Assembly (NCBI GenBank): GCA_023101885.1
Contig: JALPQD010000006.1
Location: 10,621,085-10,685,084, forward strand
Direction of reading: 5' to 3'
DNA: 64,000 nt
Origin: Typhlomys cinereus
Lineage: Eukaryota; Chordata; Mammalia; Rodentia; Platacanthomyidae
Below are positions 57,200-64,000 of the stretch, one piece after another. The notes beneath the pieces are model-generated. The model was given only the letters and a program-made list of their open reading frames with translations, did not search any database and was not told where the DNA came from. The stretch's first letter is position 1; each line of letters opens with the position of its first letter. The position numbers were made by a program, and so were the translations under genes.

Positions 57200-59885
57200 G
57201 ATGAAAGAAAGGTGACTTCAGGCCATAGGGTGGTGAGTGGTCTTAAGGGACGAGGAACACTGTCCCTTAAGGGAGATTGTAAAAGACAGAAAGCATGACC
57301 AAGAGAGGTGGGCAGAGAAGTGAAGGATTAATAAGAACAAAATAAAATAATATATGTGCAAGAAAATGCCATAAATATCCATTAATTTGTATTCTGACTT
57401 AAACATAATAATAACAACAGTTAAAGAAAAGGAAATGTGTTTTCCAAACAGAAACCTGATATTTTTTTTCTGTTCTATGACTTCTGACAACCTGAGTGAA
57501 GTGTGAAAAGGAAGGTCATTTGGAACTATAATTCATACACTATAAATACTGGACTAGAAATCTGTGCTTGGGTCTGTTGATCTCAAAATGTTTTGCTAGG
57601 TTGTCACACTGATAGCCCGAGGGAGTCATGACAACTATATTCCATTTTCATGTGTGGCATTCCTCCAAAATTGGTTTTTACTGTGATGCTTGTGCTTGAT
57701 GCTGGCTTAATGAAATAATGCCACGAGAATAAACTTAAGAGGCACTTGAATTTGGACTTTTGCTATGTGCACGACCACCTGGGCTTCTCTGGTGTAGGTT
57801 TAGTTAAGCTACCTGACTGAGCAGCATGAAAATACCCTGGACAGCGCTTCCCTCCTGTGTGCCTAGATGCATCAACTCATGGCCAAATCTATGTATTTGT
57901 AACAATGTGGATAGAGCTATAGAGACCTGGTGAAGAAAGACCTTGTCCAGAGACTCTCAGACTGTGAGAAAGGTATGTATCAGAGACTCCCAGTAAGTCC
58001 TTGAGTCACAATGATGAATCATGGAAAGGAAAGCTCATATTGCCCCCGAATAATAGATTTTTGCCCAATTCAAAGTCTTTTCTCTGTTCTGTGTTCCTTT
58101 AGATGTTGTTGAAGTTTCATCTTGTATATTATATCTTCATTTAAAAGCACATTTTCATTGAGAAGATGTGGCATTGAAATGAGCAACTTTATGATCCATT
58201 TCATTTTGCTCTTTTGCAGCCTGGTTAACCATTCATTTTAATAAGCGAGGGGCTGCAGAGCTGCTGTCTGCTCATGTAAATGAGACGGTGCTCTCGTCTT
58301 TCTTCTCCACTGTGATTACCTTTTATTTATTTTTGAAGGCTTCTTGGATTTCAGTTTATTATTCAATTGGGTATTGTATCTGTTCTATTCAGAGCAGCTA
58401 TTTTAATTTCCAGATTCTGAGCATACATTATTTCTGTGATTCATCTCACACTGCCTTTTTGCTTTGGTTTTCCTGAAGACGAGATATGCCACTTTTTTCC
58501 TGTACCCCCAAGAAATCACTTAACTATGAATATTTTTTCTTTCCTCCCTCTCTTCTAATTCCCATTAGAAAAAATATTCCTTGGGAATACAAAAAAATGA
58601 GGATTCCATGAGGTGGATTTATGTTTTCTAATGCTTTTATGCTATGCTCAACTATCTTGAAGCTTGGGTAACAAATATGCATTTTATACACACCCCCAAT
58701 GATTATCTTAAAGCAAATTAAATTGCCAGTAGATCACAGGAATATAAATCAACAAGTGAGCAGTTTATTTCATGCTATTTTTTCAAAATAACAAGTGTCC
58801 AAAACAAGACAACTTATGTCAAGAACGATGCTTTGATAGTCTGCAGCAGAACGGAGGAGGAGTTTGAATGGGAATGAATGACAAGGTGTAAAATTGGACT
58901 GGGAAGTAGTGGCTCCCTTTTGGGCCATATTTTGAATCATGTTCCAGGTCAATGGCTCTCAAATGCCACTTATAACTCACCCTCACCGCCAGCATGACTT
59001 CCTCTGTCCTTCATTGGTCCTCACTGGCCCCCTACTGGATATAATCTGACCCCCATCCAAAAGTGAAAGGCAGGTGGTGAAAGAGGCATCTCCAAGAAGG
59101 CTTCCAAAGCCTCTGTGATTTTCTTTGGAGTGGAACTTTCTCAGGTCAGTTTGACCCCCTGTGTATCAAGAGGGCACAGTTCTGGGAGCATTAGTCTATA
59201 GGAGGAGCATCTTATGAAATATGGGCTCACTTGTGGTGAGCATGATGAGTTAAGTGTACTGAATTTTCTGTATGTATATATTTATAAGCTGAGCCTCATA
59301 AGCTGACTGGAGTCACAGTTAATCTCTTCTGACCCATTACTTGTTGATTAATGTTTGTCATATAAGCATATGAAACTATTTGTACTACTGATTATAGCAT
59401 AGGCAAAATGAAACTTAGCTAAAGGAATTTCAACTACCAGTGCTGTTTATGGCCAACAGTGTCCTTTCAGAAATCCGGACACTCATCGTGGGGCTTAGAT
59501 ACCCCATCACTGAGCTTGAAATGTACTCCTCTTCAGAAAAAACCATTTCATTTTTAAGACTCAGATATCCAATTAAATAAGATTAAGTAAAGGTCAGAGG
59601 CAGGTACAGAGCTTGTACAGGGACCCAAGAATAGGAACCAGTATATCTACACATTGTAGAGACAAATGTCAGGCCTGATGATCTGCCTCCTTGGTCTTCC
59701 TATGCACTCCTTCTTTTTAATTGATTTTTCTTTAAATATCATTTTATTTCATTCCTCAGCTTCCCAATGTCTCTTTTCCTCTAAAGCCCAAAACATCCCA
59801 ATCCTCAGCTTCCAAATGAAATCTCCTCCAATACCTAAAACATTCTCCAATCTTCATGATCTCTCTAGTCTACATTCTTAGTAGC
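57200..59885. other. Unique non-coding DNA, possible conserved block at 58200-58480
   Basis: No gene recognised. The 58200-58480 stretch (AACCATTCATTTTAATAAGCG, GAGACGGTGCTCTCGTC) is repeat-free and unusually complex and could be a conserved regulatory element. A perfect 12-bp inverted repeat flanks a pyrimidine-rich 26-base loop at 58529-58578. Confidence 0.3.
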
Positions 59886-59889
59886 TAGG

Positions 59890-60960
59890 AGCATCTTTTT
59901 ATTACATTTCATTTTATTACATTTTTAATTTATTTATGCTATTTAAAATTACAATGAATTTCTGCCCCCCATCATTATCCAACCCACCCCCCTCCCTCTC
60001 TTCTAATTCCCATTAGAGGATCCCACTGAGAGATATCTTCTTCCCAAAAAGCTTCCTTCCTACCCTACGGTCCCTTCTTGTGTATGTGTCCCATTGAATT
60101 CAATAGGAGATATCTCCTCTTTGACAAGCCTGAGCAGTAATTTAGTATGTGTACTATTGATGCATGAGGAACCTCTTCTTGTAAATATCTCTAACCATCA
60201 ATGGGGATGGGACCCCTGAATTTCTCCCTCATTCACTGTACACAATGCTGAGCACAATCTTGCATAGATCAGGTGAGCTTTGTTGCACTGTGGTCATGAT
60301 GGTATTGGTTTCATGACCAGGGGCTACTATTTGTTAGTGCTCCTTCCCTGGGTTTGGTTTCTCCCTCTTTTGGTCCTGTCCTCTCTGTCCCTGACTTTCG
60401 ATGTGGTGTGACAGGAACAGTTTGGGTGTCCTCCTCAGCCACTTATTTTCTGCCTTTAGTTCAGTTGTGGTTCTCTTTATTGATCAATTTCTCTGTATGA
60501 CCATGGGTTTGGATCTATTCATTGGAACCTGGAGATCTCATCAGTGGGTACACAGCTGAATACTGTGCCCCCTCTCTCCTAGAATCTGTTGGTTTTCAAT
60601 AGTTTGCCAGTAAATGAAGGAGCCCAATAGGCATCTTTCCTTAGATATAACTGCCATTTCCACCAGACTTGTGTTGGCTCAATGCCAGTAACCATTGCTC
60701 CTGTGAGTACATGGTTGTCAAGTCTGGTTTATACTTAGGAAGCATCATTGCTCAGTCCTTGTCCCGATCTGCTGGCTTTCATAATTTTTCTGCTACCACT
60801 TCTACAGTGATCCATTGGGCCTTTAAGGGGTGGCATGAATACCATGTTCAGAGCTAAATACTCATTTGTCACTTTCTATCCACATCTTGTACAGCAATGG
60901 ATCTTTACATTCGCCTCCATTTACTTCATGATACAAAGCAAGAGCAGGGGGCTCCTTTAT
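59890..60960 (-). mobile_element. Rodent L1 3' UTR, antisense (tentative)
   Basis: Contains 'ggtcatgatggtattggtttcatgacc', 'cttattgatcaatttctctg'-like and 'ggtgtgacaggaacag' text that I associate with rodent L1 (Lx-type) 3' regions in antisense. It has an AT-rich left edge followed by a CCCACCCCCC tract, as expected at an antisense L1 3' end. It looks younger than the other L1s here. Its assignment is from memory, and the frame at 60669-60857 is not a gene. Confidence 0.45.
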
Positions 60961-61179
60961 AGGTGATTAGGAAGACAACCCACAAGGATTCAGTTCTTTC
61001 TTCTAAAAGCAATACATTACATAATTTTTGTACATCAAAGGAGTGTCCCATCAGAAGTTATAAGTGGTTTCTTTTCCATTTATCAAGCAAAATGTCTCAA
61101 TCATATCATGAACACAGTCAAAAAACAGGTCCAGTTTATCTGTAGCTTTAAGAAAGCTCCACTCAGTAGAGTGTATGTA

Positions 61180-61560
61180 GCAGTTACTCTTTGTGCTGCT
61201 GTAAAATAACACTCAGATTCAAACAACTTAATGGAGAAAGGGAGATTTATTTGACTTATGGTTCCAGAAGGAAGATGTGGTCCACTATGGTGGACAGGGC
61301 ATGGTATGCAGCAAAAACTAAAGGAGACTTAAGTCGCATCCATCATGAGGCAGAGAAAACAAGCTGTAAACTACTAGTAGAAGCAGAGTGGGGCTAATCA
61401 ACCTTTAGGCCCACCCCTTGCGATGTGCCTTCCTCCAGCAAGGCTCCACCTCCTAAAGTTCCAAGACCTTTCCAAACATCAACGCCAGCTAAGAAATGCA
61501 AATACATGAGTCTGAAGGGGACAACTCGCATTCAAACCATGACGGTATACGAGAGATTAT
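61180..61560 (+). mobile_element. Rodent non-autonomous DNA-type repeat, copy 1
   Basis: Begins 'cagttactctttgtgctgctg', continues 'gggagatttatttgacttatggttccagaagg', 'gcagagtggggctaatcaacc' and 'ccttcctccagcaaggctcc', and ends 'gcattcaaaccatgac'. Copy 2 lies 120 bases further on in the same orientation. No coding capacity. hAT-Charlie-like by recall. Confidence 0.75.
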
Positions 61561-61682
61561 TTCCCTCGTGAAACTGGGAGATGTCTCCTAACTTAATCTA
61601 TATCTTCCATCAAGTCAAAAATAAGGGCACCGTGTCTTTTTGAATAGCAGGGAATTATTTGGTTAGTGCTAAATTACAATTT

Positions 61683-62070
61683 ATGTTGCAGTTAGTCTTT
61701 ATGCTGCTGTGGGACAACACTCAGACTCAAGCAACTTAAAGGAGAGAAAGGGAAATTTATTTGGCTTACAGTTCCAGAGGGGAGGTATAATCCATTATGG
61801 CAGGAGAGGCGTGGCAGGCAGTAGAAGCTGGAGGTGACTCAGGTCTCTGCAGACATTATCATGCAAACTGAGAGAGCTAGCAGCAGACTCTAAGAGCCAG
61901 ACTACTAGTGGAAGCAGGGTGGGGCTAACCAGCCTCCATACCTGTGACACCCCTTCCTCTATCATGGCTCTACCTCTTAAAAGTGCCATGACCTTTCCAA
62001 ACACTGACAGCATTTAAGTATTCCAATGCATGAGCTTATTGAGGAGACAAATCACGTTCAAATCATGACC
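61683..62070 (+). mobile_element. Rodent non-autonomous DNA-type repeat, copy 2
   Basis: Begins 'tgttgcagttagtctttatg', continues 'gggaaatttatttggcttac', 'gcagggtggggctaaccagcc' and 'cccttcctctatcatggctc', and ends 'cgttcaaatcatgac'. Collinear with copy 1 and diverged from it, so this looks like independent insertion of two family members or an old tandem event. Confidence 0.75.
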
Positions 62071-62234
62071 ACCCCACAATTCCTTGCCAGAGTTTCTTAC
62101 CTCAGGGACAAGAGACTTATCCACAGCTGCATTCCTTATTTTCTTTAAATAAAGACTTATTTCTGCCATTATTACTCATGGCCCAGAATAGTCATTCTGT
62201 TTTTCAGGACAATTCGATGGGCCGGAAGCATGAA

Positions 62235-62402
62235 ATAAAGAAACCTAGACTCCTGGGCTAGACCCTCCTTTTACTAAGCACACGGTCCTGAGCAAGTCAC
62301 TTTTTTATCCAAGCTTTCTTCACTTAGAGAAAAGGGGTTAGAGTCAAATGAACTAATACATGTACTTCACTTTAAGAGTGCAGAGGAGCTACTAAAGAAC
62401 AA
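62235..62402 (+). repeat. MIR SINE remnant
   Basis: 'cctagactcctgggctagacc', 'cacacggtcctgagcaagtcac', 'tttcttcacttagagaaaagggg' and 'aatgaactaatacatgtac' are collinear with MIR in sense, one of the clearer copies. Confidence 0.75.
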
Positions 62403-62404
62403 GA

Positions 62405-63245
62405 GCTACAGCTACTGAAGTATGCAAAGCGCCTGGTCACCCCAAAGATCTAAAGGCATACCAAAGAGGTCTTGTTCACTCAGGGCCTGGGAGAGAGTAG
62501 TATTGCTCCTTTGAAGGAAAAAGAAGTAGAAGGCCACAGTTTCAAGAACCACTGTCAGAAGGACTCACCAGTAAGAAAATGGCCTCATCACTTTTTTCCC
62601 ATCACATGTCTTGGAGACTGTTTTCTATTTCTACTGACTAATTAGTATCGATCACCTAAATGTTTATGCCATCCATTGAGAACAGGCTGTCACCCTGGGA
62701 GTAAAAAATTAAGAGGAAGATGGGTGAATGCCAACCACAAGAAGAAAAATGGTAGCATCCCATGAAAAGGTCAGAGCTTCTAGGAATAACAGCATAATTT
62801 TCCTATTTTTCAAAGACCTTTAAAATAGTTTGTAAGTACTTTTCAAAAGAAAGGAATTTTCCAGAATGGCTTGATGGAGCTGTGATCACATCCAGCTCTT
62901 TGTTATTTCATCTCCCCTCCCTCCACCAGGGCTGAATTGCACCTTCCCACACTCCTGTGTTTTCTGCGCATTTAGTTTGCAACTTACATAATGGATGATG
63001 CATGATTGCATGATTTAAGATGACAATTATTCTTTGAGTGCAAATCTCAAGAATAAGACTGATAATTACCTACAAGAAAAGCTGGTGCTGTTCTTTCCAT
63101 GTCAACTCTACTCACTGCTCTCTTGTTGCTGTATTTTGGTCTTTTGTTTTGTTTTGTTTTACAGAATCACAACTCCTTAATTTGATCTGTAATATTTGAG
63201 AACCATAAAAAGTCATGGAATTCTGCACGTGCCAAAATGAGCCAA
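62405..63245. other. Unique non-coding DNA, possible conserved block at 62780-63060
   Basis: No gene recognised. The 62780-63060 stretch includes GATGATGCATGATTGCATGAT (octamer/POU-like ATGCAT and TGCAT motifs) in repeat-free sequence. It is flagged as a candidate for conservation only. Confidence 0.3.
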
Positions 63246-63251
63246 GAAAGA

Positions 63252-63298
63252 TTTTTCTTTTTTCTTTCTTTCTCTCTCTTTCTTTCTCTCTCTCTCTT

Positions 63299-63354
<56 letters not shown>

Positions 63355-63377
63355 TTCCTTCCTTTCTTTCTTTCTTC

Positions 63378-63426
<49 letters not shown>

Positions 63427-63431
63427 TTTCT
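63252..63431 (+). repeat. Long (CTTT)n/(CT)n polypyrimidine tract
   Basis: About 180 bases of pure pyrimidine on the plus strand: CT-rich at the left, then CTTT with TTCC interruptions at about 63351-63364, 63376 and 63424. The long Lys/Glu/Arg frames on the minus strand (up to 121 codons) are translations of this tract and are not genes. Confidence 0.95.
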
Positions 63432-63434
63432 GAA

Positions 63435-64000
63435 TACTGAGAACATTTTTGGGGGGACATGAAAAGGACTGTGACATAAAGTATCAATTAACACATGTAT
63501 GTAAATATATACATGCATTTATTCACATGCATATATAAATACTTCAACAAAAAAGTCTGAATATTCTGCTTTGATATGTTGAAATTTGAAAAGTGAGGGA
63601 TGACCTCTCCTTGTCTCTTGTTCATTTTTCTACTGTAGTCATATCTCTCTGTTCCATGTGGTTCTGCCTCCAGCCACTGAAATGGCAGGAAATCCAGATC
63701 CTCTGGATTAATAGGATGAAATATCTGGTGATCCAAGCACCTTTAATGGTCATGCCAAAGATGAGCAGAACATTTTAAGGGATTTAACCTTAAGATGAAT
63801 TTCTGGAAAAAATGAGGAAAAAATCCTCAAAATATTGAATAAAACTTAACTTCAAAATTATGTGTCATTCAGGGCTGGGCTTTCATTCAGTGATGAGAAT
63901 GTTTCCCTAACAGGTATAGAGCTCTAGAGCAGCTCTCTGACACTAAAGAAACTGATTATGCGTTACTCTGTGATGTAATAGGAAACAATGTATTTTTGCC
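63435..64000. other. Unique non-coding DNA to the window end
   Basis: No gene or repeat recognised. The small opposite frames at 63488-63778 overlap and are motif-free. Confidence 0.35.

Noticed and set aside
63112..63518. Lys/Glu/Arg-rich minus-strand frames up to 121 codons
   Set aside because: Direct translation of the CTTT/GAAA microsatellite.

Overview
This window looks like nuclear DNA from a rodent. It is almost entirely non-coding and is filled with decayed transposable elements and simple-sequence repeats. The rodent call rests on B1-like, B4-like and ID-like SINEs of both orientations, on rodent-type non-autonomous DNA repeats, and on a B2-like SINE whose 3' body does not match the mouse or rat B2 I remember. 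That points to a myomorph rodent outside mouse and rat, perhaps dipodoid or spalacid, but I cannot name the species. I see no bacterial gene, operon, CRISPR array, rRNA or functional tRNA gene. Nearly all open reading frames are short chance frames or translations of microsatellites.

Gene content is small. Bases 1-254 look like the end of an intron. Bases 255-419 look like the last coding exon of a plus-strand gene that lies mostly upstream: a branch-point-like CTAAC, a TTTTTAG acceptor, 54 codons and a TGA. I do not recognise the protein. On the minus strand at about 42.18-42.82 kb is a processed pseudogene of Lage3, the KEOPS-complex subunit related to yeast Pcc1. It has in-frame stops, a lost terminator and an exact 80-bp tandem duplication in its 3' UTR.

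Layout. 0.4-8.4 kb: mostly unique DNA with one MIR. 8.4-12.3 kb: L1, B1, a partial rodent repeat and a B2-like SINE. 14-18.4 kb: dense rodent DNA repeats, an L2 fragment, a GA/GT compound microsatellite and a long CTTT tract. 19.5-19.8 kb: an almost complete Tigger/MER2-type element. 21.6-27.6 kb: SINE cluster, a 100-bp local duplication at 97% identity, and a possible 1.4-kb inverted-repeat transposon fossil. 28-41 kb: older L1, L2 and MIR remnants, an ancient MER-type repeat, and an LTR-like block carrying a 37-bp minisatellite. 41.8-42.8 kb: SINE and Lage3 pseudogene. 44.5-51.9 kb: MIRs, an inverted pair of about 85-100-bp segments, an ancient DNA repeat, a MaLR LTR and an antisense L1. 52.5-57.2 kb: a rodent DNA repeat and a sense L1 interrupted by a 220-bp insertion made of about 49-bp units. 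59.9-62.4 kb: antisense L1 3' end, two neighbouring copies of one rodent repeat and a MIR. 63.25-63.43 kb: a second CTTT tract.

I found no convincing previously undescribed biological system. The most useful leads are the unrecognised terminal exon, the lineage-specific SINE family whose six copies all end in microsatellites, the young local duplications, and the inverted segment pair near 45 kb. Repeat family names are from memory of consensus sequences, and no database search was run.
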